Shown here: one piece after another, positions 1 through 11,360 of the stretch
How the letters are laid out: each line of letters opens with the position of its first letter
Position numbering within the stretch: position 1 is the first letter of the stretch
From: Moniliella sp. 'wahieum'
Lineage: Eukaryota > Basidiomycota > Moniliellomycetes > Moniliellales > Moniliellaceae
Assembly: GCA_003971905.1 (NCBI GenBank)
Contig: RSEE01000030.1
Span: 654,905 to 718,904, forward strand
Length of the DNA: 64,000 nucleotides
Direction of reading: 5' to 3'
Made by a program: the position numbers and the translations under genes
The notes under the pieces: model-generated
Told to the model about the DNA's origin: nothing
What the model saw: only the letters and a program-made list of their open reading frames with translations
Databases searched by the model: none

Positions 1-512
1 ACGATCAGAGAATAAAAGAAGATGCCGTTAACCTATACGTCTCGCCCTTCTACAAAATCATAGGTGATGTGCCACTCGTTCACAGCTTGTGCCAGACGCC
101 TTAACTCTTCTCTCGCAACGGTAGGTGGGCTGTACACTCAGTGGGTAAACGGCGACCCATCAGATGGGGAAGAAAGGGGAGGCGCCCATCAGCGTCCAGA
201 AGGCATCCTTTTTCTTTTTTGCGTTTGCCCTGTAGTGTGGCCAAGGGAAAGAAGGTGAAAGTTCAAAAAACACCAGCAACGCGGTGAGCCGCTGGCGAAC
301 GCGACGCGTCGTGCTGCAGACGGAGGCAGAGGGGCTGTGTGGTGAACACTGGTGGAATGCTCCGTGCTCAGTGGCGCGACGCGTTTTGGTCCCGCGTTCC
401 ATCTGGCGCGGCACCGCTGACGGTCATCGATCATCAGCCATCGCCCCAGAGAGTCCGACCAGACGGACCAGGCCACCGGCTCTCCTCTCCTTTGTCTGCG
501 ACCTGCTGCACC
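1..512. other. Region upstream of ASF1, no gene seen
   Basis: I see no convincing coding region here. Short open frames on both strands lack recognisable motifs and overlap each other. The last 150-200 bases presumably hold the ASF1 promoter and 5' leader. I could not pick out a TATA box. Confidence 0.5.
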
Positions 513-1247
513 ATGTCTGTCGTTCACCTGCAGAACGTCGAGATCCTCAACCCCAACGCCGAATTTGGTGCACCGTACTTGTTCAAGGTGACGTTTGAGT
601 CGATTGCGCCGCTGGCGGACGACCTGGAGTGGCGTTTGATCTACGTTGGCAGCGCGCAGAGCAAAGATTACGACCAAGAGCTGGACAATTGCCTCGTCGG
701 TCCCGTCCCTGTCGGAGTCAACTCGTTTGAGTTTGAGGCGGATGCACCTGACCCGTCCAAGATCCCACCGGAGGACTTGTTGGGGGTTACTGTCATCCTT
801 CTAACTGGTTCGTACAACGACAATGAGTTCATCCGCGTAGGCTACTATGTCCACAACGACTACCAAGACCCCGAGCTGCGTGAAAACCCACCCGAGACGG
901 TCGATCTGACCAAGGTGCGGCGCGAGGTACTGGTGGAAAAGCCACGGGTGACAAGGTTTAACATCAAATGGTACGCTGTCATGTCTCCTTGCTTCGGGTG
1001 CGCCATTTGGCCTTGAGCATTGCGGGTGGATGCAGCAAGAATCGCTAACCACTGCCCTCCTCTCTCCAGGGACACCGAGACGACGGCTGCTATCGAAGAG
1101 GCTGCCACCACCGCTGCGGCCTCTTCCTTTGCCCCTACGGCGGAGCCAGTGGAAGATTTGCATAGCAAGAAAGACCCGCCGCGACCCGCCCCTGCTGCTG
1201 CGCCAGCAGCCGAATCGCCCGCCGAGGCACCAAAAGAAGAGCTGTGA
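513..1247 (+). CDS. ASF1: Histone chaperone Asf1
   Basis: Anti-silencing factor 1 binds the H3-H4 dimer and passes it to CAF-1 or HIR during nucleosome assembly in the nucleus. The first 153 residues form the conserved immunoglobulin-like core: the start [14 protein letters not shown], the segment [13 protein letters not shown], the [17 protein letters not shown] strand and the VGYYVHNDY motif are all typical. An intron with GT at 971 and AG at 1069 (99 bp) restores the Trp codon that ends the core. Exon 2 adds a short Ala/Pro/Glu-rich tail ending at TGA 1245-1247, in keeping with the variable acidic tails of fungal Asf1. Total length is about 211 residues. The ATG at 513 is chosen because it begins the conserved core directly. 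No frame break is needed, which is unusual in this window. The family assignment is firm; the exact splice sites are inferred by eye. Confidence 0.95.
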
Positions 1248-2279
1248 GTGGGTCCATTTGGGACCTAACCCAGCTGGGGCGCGCCTCTTGCCTTTGGTTA
1301 CTTACACACCCTTGGATTGAGGCTCTGACGCACGCCGTGTCATCGATATCGTCGTCGCCCCTTGGCTGCCGTCCCGGCTGTCTCGCGAGACGACCTCGTG
1401 CATACCCCTGCTGTTGAATGTCACCCTATTATCTCCCCACATTGCTGCTACATTTTTACCTGGCCAGCGCGCAGAAGAGGGCGGTGCTAACAAACAGCCG
1501 CGAAGGCTGGGTACAGGTGAGGTTCTTGCCTGTTGTAGGCGAGTAGTTGTAGGCCCTAGACATTCAATGTGTTTTGATCGGCGTCCTGCGCCAACCGTGT
1601 CGGACGTCAAAGCAGGCGGGTGGAGGGGTGCAGCCGAGGTGACTGACGCGTGTCCAGCTCGTGACTAGCACGATTCTTCCCTTTCATCCTCTCCCACCGG
1701 CGTTCGGGCGCGATGGTGGACGACATGCTTTGGACGAAACACCAGGGGCTGAGATCGGGGACAGCATCAATAGTGTTCACGCACACTAGTACTTTCATTC
1801 CCAGCGCGGCGAACACGGGCACGAGACGCACAGCCCTGCCTTTACACAGTCCCTTGTTGCGTGCATGGCGGCGCATCTCCGTCTATCGACATTGGTCAAG
1901 CGTAGGTGCTCAGCCTCGCTCCATACCCAAGGCCGCACGAGACGTGTACTGTTTGACTATATGCGGCAAATGGAACGGCTACGGAAAGCATCGTTGAGTG
2001 CCTACATCTGGAACAGCATGCCGGGAGCATGTTATTGATTGGATGGAGCGTCAAAAATGTCCCCCGTGGAGAAAATGTATTTTCGCGGTAAATGTATCAA
2101 TGTGGAACGGGAATTGAACGTGAGCAGGCTTGCTAGGGGACCTGTCTGCCTTTGTGGTTGCGCCAGCAAAAAGGGAAATGGGCGCAGAGCAACACATGGG
2201 GGGGGGTAGGTGCGGCGTGACGTGGGGAACAAATCAAAGATGGCAAGCGAAACGTGAGCGTGATCATCAATCAGAGGAT
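1248..2279. other. Intergenic region between convergent ASF1 and the secreted-protein gene
   Basis: About 1 kb between two convergent genes. It holds short open frames on both strands (for example 1713-1997 forward and 1607-1876 reverse) without recognisable motifs or coding-like composition. I see no repeat or RNA gene. It probably carries the two 3' untranslated regions. Confidence 0.5.
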
Positions 2280-2781
2280 CTACTGCGAGTAGCCGACAAC
2301 CTTGTGCAACAGCAGGTCATCCACGTTGGACAGCGCACCAATCGTGCGGAACACAACGGCGGACAAGTTGGCCTGGGTGGGCTTGTAGGGGTAGCCATCC
2401 AGCTTGGGCGCAGTGAGCGTGATGCTAAAGTTGCCCAGGGTGTTTTGCTCGTGGGCCGGGAGGTCGTACCAGCCAAACGTGTAGGCGCCCAGAGCGTTTC
2501 CGCCCAGCCCCGAGGAGCGGCTGTCCAGACCAAACAGCACCCCGTACTCTTCCCCGCTGAGCGAGTCGGAGCGGTGGAGGGTTACGGTGAACTGGGCATG
2601 TGCAGGGGTAAGAAGCAGGTCAGCATCGGTGGGGGTCTGGGTCCAAAACAGCAGGGGTGAAGGGTGAACATACGTCTTGACCTCCGACAAGCGAGTCGGG
2701 AGTGTACCACTTGTCGATGTAGGCATGAGCCGAGTGGGCAGCCGCAAGGGCGGCAAGAGCGAAAACAGAGGCGAAGCGCAT
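2280..2781 (-). CDS. Small secreted protein, unknown function
   Basis: I do not recognise this family. Exon 1 (2781-2674) begins MRFASVFALAALAAA and ends the leader at HSAHA, a textbook signal peptide of about 20 residues, followed by YIDKWYTPDSL. An intron with GT at 2673 and AG at 2592 (82 bp) joins phase 0 to exon 2, which runs FTVTLHRSDSLSGEEYGVLF through LGNFSITLTAPKLDGYPY to the TAG at 2280. The product is about 139 residues. The mature part has no cysteine after the leader, so it is unlike cysteine-knot effectors. It is rich in beta-strand-like segments and has Asn-X-Ser/Thr sites (NFS, NLS). Role in secretion or host contact is only inferred from the leader and size. The reverse-strand ATG at 2781 is preferred over longer upstream frames because it begins the signal peptide. 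Confidence 0.75.
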
Positions 2782-3325
2782 GGCGAGAGAGAAGATGGAG
2801 TGTGTGGGGGCGAAGGGGAGGATGTGGTGGAGAGCGGTGGCGGCGCTGAGGTGGATGGTGAGAAAAAGATGAGCGGAGCCAAGGGCTGGTGGGCTGGCTT
2901 TTAAGTCTCTGTGCGGCCGCCTGCGGGGGGCGTTTTCGGAGGAATGTGGCTTGTCCAAGCGCGCTGCGCCGGAGAAGTGGCGACGGGTGGTGTGCGCCTG
3001 TCGGACTTGGACGGCTGGGAGATGGGTCCGCGCGGAGGCAGGCGGGGGCGGTGGGCGCAGTGCCAGTACTGAACTCGTCTGGCTTCGCGAGCGCCGGGCA
3101 GGCGTGGCGTGGCATGACAGTTGCCGCTGGCGGCATCGGCGGCATGAGCGCATCAGGGCAATAAAGCAGTGCTTTCCGGCGCTCGGTGGCACGCCCTCGT
3201 GCGAGGTGCTGCAGGGTGGACTCCTTCGGCCTTACTGGTCCGGAGCCTGGGTGTTCAGCCGCTGCGCCACGGCTGCGCCACTGCCCCCCGCCCGGCCCCG
3301 CCCGGTGGGCAGTGCATCAGTACTG

Positions 3326-3349
3326 ACTCAGTACTCAGTACTCAGTATG
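3326..3349. repeat. Heptad palindromic repeat, TCA-GTAC type
   Basis: Three consecutive 7-bp units TCAGTAC/TCAGTAT. Each unit is a TCA triplet plus the palindrome GTAC. A nearby match is at 3704. Confidence 0.9.
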
Positions 3350-3703
3350 CATATTGCGCCCCATCGACCATCGGAGTCCTATACCCCACAGCCACCCCAG
3401 CTCGTCGTGACGTCATTCTGGCGGGAAGGCATCATATTGTGCCACCGTTTCGGCTGAGTCAGCGATCAGACTGATCGATGATCTCGCTCCCTTTTCAGGC
3501 TTCAAAGTTGTCACCTTTTCTTGGCCCGGCCAGGGCACGCAGCCATGCTGGGTCCGAAGCGACGCGTGGCTCCCGATGGGCACGTGTGGGAATATTCATC
3601 CCCAAGGGGGTTCGGACGGCGGGTGGCGGCGGTTGGCATGGTGCGAGTGGCCATGAGTGGGGTGAGCACGATGGACGACACAAGCAAACAAGCCATCGGT
3701 GCA

Positions 3704-3735
3704 TCAGTACTCAGTACTCAGTATCCATCATGCAT
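3704..3735. repeat. Heptad palindromic repeats, TCA-GTAC then TCA-TGCA
   Basis: TCAGTAC units are followed at once by TCA-TGCA units (TCATGCATGCATCATGCA). Two different palindromes share the same TCA spacer and 7-bp step within 32 bases. Confidence 0.9.
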
Positions 3736-4624
3736 GCATCATGCAGCAGCTGCGCTCGTCGACATTCAGACCCAGCGTCCCATTCGGCTGTGCTGCAACA
3801 GGCTGCAACTTGCAACACTGTCACTTCAACTTTCACATTTAACCGCCTCCTCGTTCCCATCGATCTTTTGATCGTCACGTTGTGACAATGTCACACGACC
3901 GCGCTGGCCGAGTTCACTTGGGTACACCCCCACCCTGGCCTGGCCCCGTACCGCCTCAGAAGATGTCTACAGGAGGGGTGAGGTGGATGACACCTCCTAA
4001 GCCCCAGGCCTGAGGCCGTGGGGTGGGGTGGGGGCAGGGGTGCCCTCGGTGGCTGGTGTGGGCTCTGGAGTCGGAGGGGGGAGGCAAGCACCGAAATGGG
4101 TGGTAGGACGTGCGCGTGAGCGAGAGCAGAGGTGTGAATGTGATCGGCAACATCACCCGTATCATTGTGACACGCGGCATGTGACAGTGTGCTGTTCGGC
4201 CTAGGTCATGCATCATGATCCTGCGGCAGTGCGTGGGCGGAACGCGTACCACGCAGCAGCGGATGGGCGATGGGCGATGGCAGATGGGCGATGCGCTGGC
4301 GGGAGTTCTGGCGGGTGCGCTGGTGCCTCCGATGCAGCTCGCCTTGCGCGCACCGTCCGCGTGCAGGAGGCGGAAATGCATGCTGGCCAGGTGCGGGAGC
4401 CGAAGGCACAGCGAGGATACTGGCGCTGTGCGAACATTTTTGGAGGGGGCGCAGCGCCAGCGGTGAGAACGACAAAGATCGGCAACACGCCCCCCGCCAG
4501 GGAGCATGCGAGGGGCAGGCACTTCAACACACTCGCCATCTGCGGTGGAGAAGAGCGGCTGCCGTGGCAGGCACTGGGCGGGCAGCACAGCGCAGCCATC
4601 TCAGACACCACAGCATAAGGCATG

Positions 4625-4693
4625 GCTGCCCCTTGCTGCCCCCTTGCTGCCCCCTTGCTGCCCCCTTGCTGCCCCCTTGCTGCCCCCTTGCTG
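4625..4693. repeat. 11-bp tandem repeat (CCCCCTTGCTG)n
   Basis: Six to seven near-perfect copies of an 11-bp unit CCCCCTTGCTG about 190 bp upstream of the membrane-protein start. The unit length is not a multiple of three and no gene covers it. Confidence 0.92.
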
Positions 4694-4882
4694 GCGCCTG
4701 CTGCATGTGCATGTGACATGTGACTGCCGAACCCTCCCGCGACAGACACCGTTCCTCCCTGCGCCGGGGCGCAGCTGGCGAGCACCTCCACCACCTCGCT
4801 CCTTTCCTTTGACCCTTCCCCCCACACCCCCCGCGCCCATCGGCCTCGTCTGCTGGCTGGCCCTCCCGCTTCTTCCGCGCGC

Positions 4883-6697
4883 ATGCGCTCACACGCTCTC
4901 CTCGTCGCCGTTGTGGCCGCGGCCAGTCTGGCTGCCGCCGCCGACCCGCTCGCCCAGCATTCCGGCCGCGCCATGCGCCTCTCTTCTCTCGGCCCACACA
5001 AGGCCCGGCGCCTGCACAGCGCCGGCTCACCGACCATCTCTCTGGCTCTTCGGACACTGGATCGGAGGATGGCCCTGGTTCGGAAAGAGACACGGGCTCC
5101 GATTCGGGAACCAATCTCGGCACGGGCTCGTCCGATTCCTCCTCCGCCTCCGCAACCCGCTCCGGCTGGACGGGCAACCAACATGGCAGTAGCGCCGCCG
5201 CCGCCACTTCCACCGCCGAGTCTGGCGCAGGCAGCAGCGACACCGGCCGCAGCAAGGACGGTGGGTCCGCATCCAGCTCAGAGGGCGACCATGCCACCCG
5301 TTCCTCTTCCGACTCCTACGGCACAGCCACCGAGACTGCCTCGTCCTCCCACGCCTCTTCCACCCACACCACTGCCGCCACGGTGCAGGATCCGGCTCCG
5401 GCTCTGGTTCCGGTTCCGGCTCAGGATCAGGATCAGGATCCCACAGGAGCGACACTTACGACTCCTCTGCCTATTCTACCTCGACGACACGAGCGATTCG
5501 CAAGGCACGACGGCCTATGCGACGGCCACAGCGACTGCAACCGCGACGGCGTCCCCCACCTCGTCTAACGGCGATGCTGCAGCGTCCTACGCCTCCTCCC
5601 GCTCCGCCGCGCAAGCCTCCGAGATGTCCCAGCTCTCTGCCTCGCACGCCTCGATCGCTGCTTCCTTAGCTAGTGTCTCGAGCGAGCTGGAGCAAGCTTC
5701 GGCCGTGGCTTCGCAGTCGGGCCAAGCAGCATCACTGTCGTCGTTACGTGCGTCGCTGTCATCTGCAGCTGCTGCCGCCTCGCTTTCGGCAGCCGCGGCC
5801 TCGTCCCAGTTTTACGCCACTGCCCAGACGGCGGTGACGGTGACGTCGACGCAGCCCCAGGCATCACCGACAGCTACCGGCACCCCTGAAAATAAGTCGT
5901 CAAGCAAGACGGGTGTGATTGCTGGTGCAACGGTGGGTGGTGCGGTAGGTGCGATCTTGCTTGTGGCACTGCTGCTGTGGCGGTTCTGTGGCCGTCGTGA
6001 TCGGGAAGCAGCTTCGAACGACATTCGTTGGCCCGAACTCAAAGCGGATCACGATATGACGGGCGGCGATGCAGCCGCTTCCAGCTCGGCGCACAGGTGG
6101 GCCGGGTTCGATATGGGGGACGAATCGGATCAGGAGCTGGACGATGACGAAGCTGTCGCCCACCACGATCCGCCCACCTCAGCTGGCCACCCGTACGACC
6201 GGACGACTTTGCTTCCGATGTGGGTGGGGATAAGTACGGTGCGTCCCATCCGGCCTATGTCGTCCCTTCCACCACTGCTCTCGCCCCAAAACTATTCAAC
6301 CGACTATGGCTTGAGCCGGCTGGCGGCACGTCCGCATTGGCTCGTGGGCCTTCGATTGGCGCTGCCACGTCCGTGTCGGGAGCGCATAGTTCCACCACCA
6401 GCGGCTATGGAGCGGCGGGCGTGGGTGCCGGCTTGGGCGCAGGCGTGGGCGCAGACATGAACGGATGAGCACCGTATGGGTTCTGTCGCTATGGCCAACA
6501 CCAACGCGTACGACCACCCAGGCCCAGGCGGGGCCGACGAAACGTATGCTTACCCGCACCCCACCCAGATGGGCTACTACGATGGCGCTGGCGCCGGTTA
6601 CGCCGAACCGGGCCAGGCGGTCGCATTGGAGCCTGGGATGCATGTTGACGCGCCGTACCAGTCTCACTTTATGGACCCACCAGTACACCGTGGCTGA
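4883..6697 (+). CDS. Ser/Thr-rich single-pass membrane protein, Mid2/Skg6-like architecture
   Basis: The protein begins MRSHALLVAVVAAASLAAAA, a signal peptide. A long Ser/Thr/Gly-rich ectodomain follows, including a Gly-Ser dipeptide run near 5390-5440 and a low-complexity Ala/Ser coiled stretch at about 5575-5810. A single transmembrane helix (GVIAGATVGGAVGAILLVAL, about 5910-5985) is followed by a basic WRFCGRRDR stop-transfer and an acidic cytoplasmic tail. This order is that of fungal wall-stress sensors and Skg6/Axl2-type proteins, but no specific domain proves the function. The reading frame changes at least three times (near 5030, 5390-5560 and 6200), each time keeping a sensible composition. 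I read this as base-calling error rather than decay. The last frame ends at TGA 6695-6697. Start chosen at the ATG that opens the signal peptide. Confidence 0.7.
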
Positions 6698-8317
6698 TGC
6701 CCATGCGTATGCCGACCCGTACGGACGGACACATTGAGTATTGAGTGTAAGTGTATGCAGGGCCTACCAATTCACTCTCCAACTAGGACCACAACTGGTC
6801 CCGCCCTTGGCTTGAGCCCATTCCCCTACCTTCGTTGCCTATTCATTCATTTCGTCTGTCCAAGAAATCCAGGATATGGGCTCGGGCAGTTTCACCTGCT
6901 TCCTTTTCCTCCTCGTCTCGTCCACCTCTTCCCGTCACTGTTCACCGTTCACTTCGTTTTGTTCCCTCAAGTTGTCGTCACGCCTTTTGCATCCCCCTGT
7001 CCCCGTCATCGCGTCATTGCGTCATTGCGTCCCGGCTGATCTCCATCCTCTCCCGCGGCGGCAAGCGACAAGGGACCTTGCTCGGTACGCGTGCCGTGCT
7101 CGGTTTCTTGTCCGTTATCCTCCCTTGTCCATCCGTTGTCTATCCGTTGTCAGTCTCTGTACCTCGCTGTCCTTGCTTCTCACCTCGTCGGCCCTGCCCC
7201 TGGGTTCGTAGAACGCACGCTGGCTCCCGTGCGCCCCTCCAAGCTCCTAACTCTCTATCACTCCATGGTATCACTACGCTTAGGCCCTGTTGCCACGGAG
7301 CAAGGGAGGCAATGGTTCCTTCCTTTTTCTCTGGCTGGCAGGGCATCAATCCATGCACCTACTCTCAAATCTCCGTCACGACGAGCAGGCGGGTTGTTGT
7401 ACTCAGGCTTTTTTTTAAAAGTAGTATATAGTTGTGCAACTTTGTCGAGCCCGTCAGACTGGAAACGCCAAGTAGTTTAGCACCCAATAAGTTGGTATCG
7501 ACGCATACGCCCGACGGATGGGCGTTGAGGCGTTGGGGCGTTAAGGAGGCCTGAGGCCCGAGGCCCTGAGGGACGATCGATTGTTCGCTTCCACGGCAAC
7601 GTCGTTGGGCAAACGAAGTCTACATGGACTACCTCTTCCCACATATCGGCACACACCACTCTCGCCTACCTTTTCAACCATAAGAAACACCTTGCTCGCT
7701 TGTCTCCGTCCTACAAACGAAAGAAGCGTGCAGTAACCGATTCCAAGTCAAGCGACGGTCATACGAGTGACTAGGGACGGGAAGAACTTGGGATGCACTG
7801 TGGATGGTGGGAGTCGACCAAAACTGGTCCCGTATGGTTCGGTGGCAGAAAGCATGGCCGCAGAGCGAATCGCGAATCAGATGACTCGAACGGCAGATGG
7901 CGACCGAGCGTGGAAGAGCGAAATGGGATGAAGAATGGTGAATGGCATGCGCTGGGATCAGCATGGAAAATGGAGAGTTGGAATGAAAAGGATACTAGGT
8001 TTTGAACTCGAATGGGAACGGGGAACGGGGAACGGGGAACGGGAAACGATAGTGCCAGAGCGGGGGAGGGGATGAGGGAAAGTGACAGGAAGTAGGCAGG
8101 CAAACTGTTTGCACTCTGGAGTGGCCAAATGGCCAAGCAAAAAAAGAGACACAATGCGGTGTAGCAGGTGGGACAAAGGAAAGGGATCATGGGAACGAAG
8201 GGGAAAGGCAAACGGGGTGGGAGTCGAAGCGCCAAGGCCCATGGTGTATGGCCATGGGAAAAAGAAAACCAGGTACCTACCCTCAGTTTGGAACGGCCAA
8301 GCAGCGGTGTTGCCTTC
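6698..8317. other. Intergenic region between convergent genes
   Basis: About 1.6 kb, pyrimidine-rich on the + strand in its first half. The forward frames at 6835-7480 are low-complexity (Ser/Leu/Pro) and overlap in all three phases, so I do not call them. A short GGGGAACGGGGAAC tandem (7-bp step) sits near 8015-8045. Confidence 0.5.
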
Positions 8318-10257
8318 TAAGCATCTGGCTCAGGTTGCTCCAGAATGCCAACGAGACGTTGGGCTAAATTGGCAATCTCGGCTTCGGCATCTTGCTCGTC
8401 AGAGCCGGAATGGGAAGGGCGATGGAGGTGCCAGTAGGCGACCCAGCCAGGTTACCTTCCTCCTCACCGCCGACCCGCGCGCCAGTGGCGGAGGAAGAAG
8501 GAGGCACAAAGGCCAGCTGCGCACCAAGGGCAAGATCTGTGGGAGAGCGGAAATGGGCCTCGAGCTCGGGATCGTTGTCGAGCAACTGGAGAATGGTCCA
8601 GACGGCAATGTGCTGGAAAGTCGAATCGCCACTTTCGAGGAAACGAACAAGGTAGCCTTCCAGTCCGCCTGCAGGATGGTCCCATACTGCATTGAACGCT
8701 CCATAATCCTCGCTCTTGCTCGCCAGGTTGCCCAAGGCAGCAGCCGCATTGCCCTGCACTTCCACACCTTCGCTGCGGTGAGCGGGAGGAGGACCTCGCA
8801 GATGCCCATCGACAGGAGCTGGGACTTGAGTTCCTCGCTCAGCGCCAGCACAGCAATGCATGCTGTCATCTCACTCTGTACGCTGATGGGCACATGGAGG
8901 ACCAACTGTTTGATCCGCTGCACTGCGCCGGCCGCCACAATTTCCGCCTTGTTGCGTTCGCTGCTGGCCGCCAGGTTGCGCAGGGTGGAGATGGCATGGC
9001 ACTGGATCTCCTCATTGTCGTCGTGGCTCAAGAGACCGATCAACGGGGGTAGGAAGCCTGCCTCAATGATCGGCGACTCGTTGTGCGGGTCAATCGAGAC
9101 GTTGCGCACGCACGCTGCGGCCGATAAGATGAGTGGCAAAAAGGAAGTTTGCAGCAGACGCAAAAGGTGCGGCAGACCGCCAAACTGAACAATCTCTACT
9201 TGGTAGTGCTCATCGCTGGCTAGGTTACGCAAGGCCAACGCAGCTTGGCATTGTACCCGTAGGCTGGTACTGTCGAGCAGACCAATCAGACGCTGTACCA
9301 GCATAGGCTGGGTCTCGGACAACTTCTTGCGGTTCTCAGCATCAACAGCAATGTTGCTAAGCAGTGGTGCAGTAGTACTGCACATCAACGTCGCTGCTGT
9401 CCAATAGGCTGACCAACGCCGGAATGGCACCGGCGCGGACCAGCTCCGACCGGTTCTCGTCGCTGTGCGTCATATTCAATAGGGCACCCGTCGCGTTACG
9501 CTGTACACGCGGGTCCTTGGACGTTTGGGCCAGCCGGGTGAGAGGGACCAAGGCCCCGATTTGGCAATCTTGGTCTTGTTCTCGTCGTGGGTGGCCAGGT
9601 TGGTATGCAACCAACAGCATTACACTGCACCTCTACATTGGGACTCAGCATTTGGCGGATCAGTGGCTCCAGTCCGTCCATGCGCACGATCAGCAACTTG
9701 TTTTCCGCTGCGAAGCCAGACGGAAGCATGTGTCAGTAAGGCCCAACGACGGGGCACCGTCGTAAGGGAGCGGCAGCATACGAGCGCTAACGTACTGTTC
9801 ACAGCCAAGTTTCCCAGCCGCACTCGCCGCTCGCTGTGCCTCCACATCGTGGCTCTTGAGCAGAAACAGAATCGGCTTGAGCGTCTCAGGCCCCACCTCC
9901 CACCTCGCGCACATCTTTCTCGGTGATCTCGGCAAATGCCAGCGCGGCACTACGCTGCAGATCGGTATTGTCGCTGTACGCCAGCGTCGTCAGCGCCTTG
10001 AGCGGGTCCCCTTGGAAAAAGTCGGTTTCGGTCCGGTCTACAGGCAGGGCACAAATGTCAAATGTCAGCTGCGTCCATCTGGGCTGCTGGTTGCACAGCA
10101 GCGGACTGGAAACCAGGCACGAGGAGAGAAGTAGGAAGCACATCAGGACAACGTACTCTCGAGGTACTGGAGCAGGTCGGCGACTGCATCGCGTCGTTGT
10201 CCAGCAGCAGCGGCTCGTGCTGGGGCCGGGAACAGGCACACTGCAAGTGTTGCCCAT
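8318..10257 (-). CDS. VAC8: Armadillo-repeat vacuolar protein Vac8
   Basis: Vac8 sits on the vacuole membrane and works in vacuole inheritance, nucleus-vacuole junctions and Cvt/autophagy. Exon 1 (10257-10157) begins MGNTCS, matching an N-myristoylation signal with an adjacent palmitoylatable Cys. Introns at 10156-10038 and 9795-9718 both splice to give textbook junctions: ENRTETDFF and AVNTENKLLIV. The body is a ladder of armadillo repeats with diagnostic strings such as [57 protein letters not shown] and [11 protein letters not shown]-like segments. The C-terminus ends [20 protein letters not shown] at TAG 8320-8318, reached after a frame change near 8400. Further single-base breaks lie near 9360, 9560, 9890 and 8780. 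Length after correction is about 580 residues, normal for the family. Assignment firm, exact corrected sequence not. Confidence 0.93.
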
Positions 10258-11360
10258 GGCGGTCAGGTGGCCTAGGGGAGGGTAGGGGAGAGACGAGGAG
10301 ACAGAGACACAGCAGGCCGCAAAGCAGGAGCCCAGCACGCCCACAAGGCGCGGCGCAACGGCCGGAGGAGGGGCGGGAGGGCGGGAAGGATGGTGGAGGG
10401 CGGGGAGCGAGGCGGTGAGATGGAGGCGGGAGGAAGGCGGCGGGAGGGGCGGCGGGGGCAGGCACGAGGCAGGCACGAAGGACAAGAAAGAGCCTGGCCA
10501 GCTTGCAGCCCAACTTGGGCTCGACGCCCCAGCCACAGCCGGTGACGCGTGACGCGCCCAGGTGACCGCTGAGGTCACCTGACCAGACGGATCTCAGCTC
10601 TGCTCGAACGCCTCTCAGAATCTCAGCCTCTCAGTCTCAGATCTCAGCAGCGGAGGGGAGCATGCGGCTTGAAAGTTGAAACCTTGATAGCCCAATGTGG
10701 CCTGGTAGTTGCCTAGTTGCCCAGCCGCACAGACACAAGACGAGTCACGCGTCACTGCTGCACTTGCACTTGCCCCCGCCAGTCCTATCGCGGACCCCAT
10801 CCGCTATCCCAGGTCATGTCGCCTCTTCTGTCCCAGTCCAGCCTCAGCACATAACCCCAACGACGTATACACCTCCTCATTCGTATCTCCACTGGGGCGG
10901 ACGCTTTGCTTTCCAACAGGCCAGGCCTCATATCAACAACAGCAGCACAGCGGGGGGCACCACTCTTTGTGCGCCAGGACTAGGGCAGGAAGAAGAGGAG
11001 AGAAAGACGGGATGTGGAGGTTCGATTGATGAGAAGAACAGGAGAATCATATGACAGATGGTCAGGAAGAAAGGAAGAAAGAGAACCAAAAGGGAGAGGG
11101 TCGATGCGCATGCGAAAGCATAACAAGCAAAAGGGCTGGAAAAAGCTAAACGGGAAAAAATGGCCCCGGGGGGGAGGGGCTAAAAGCGGGACACACACCA
11201 CACAGGATGGTGGAACCGTCGCCACATCCCAAGAACGATTGTCGCAAGCGCACAAAAACAGGAGATTGGCCTACTATACACATGCTGGCTCTTCTCCTAG
11301 TTGCACACCTCGCTGAAAAAGAACCCTTTCCGCGCCACGAGCGCTTAAGCACGGACCACC
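10258..11360. other. Intergenic region, VAC8 promoter side and PAB1 3' side
   Basis: About 1.1 kb between two minus-strand genes. It includes a purine-rich stretch (10370-10460), a cluster of TGA/TCA heptad repeats (listed separately) and no convincing gene. Forward frames at 10695-11054 and 11014-11316 lack motifs. Confidence 0.5.
10541..10655. repeat. Heptad palindromic repeat cluster, TGA-CGCG and TCA-GATC types
   Basis: Contains TGACGCGTGACGCG, then TGACC/TGAGGTCACCTGACC, then repeated CTCAG steps ending TCTCAGATCTCAG. It lies about 300-400 bp upstream of the VAC8 start. Confidence 0.8.

Larger units (their letters stand above)
2782..4882. other. Intergenic region between divergent genes, with short tandem repeats
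   Basis: About 2.1 kb between the secreted-protein gene (-) and the membrane-protein gene (+). Open frames here are out of phase with each other and have no family motif. The region carries TCA-GTAC and TCA-TGCA heptad repeats, a TGA-TCGA repeat at 3472-3483 and an 11-bp tandem array, listed separately. Confidence 0.55.

Noticed and set aside
1607-1997. Overlapping frames of about 90 codons on both strands after ASF1
   Set aside because: No signal peptide, domain or splice pattern, and the two frames compete for the same DNA.
8082-9188. 368-codon forward open frame
   Set aside because: Antisense to VAC8, whose armadillo repeats are unmistakable on the minus strand. The forward translation has no motif.
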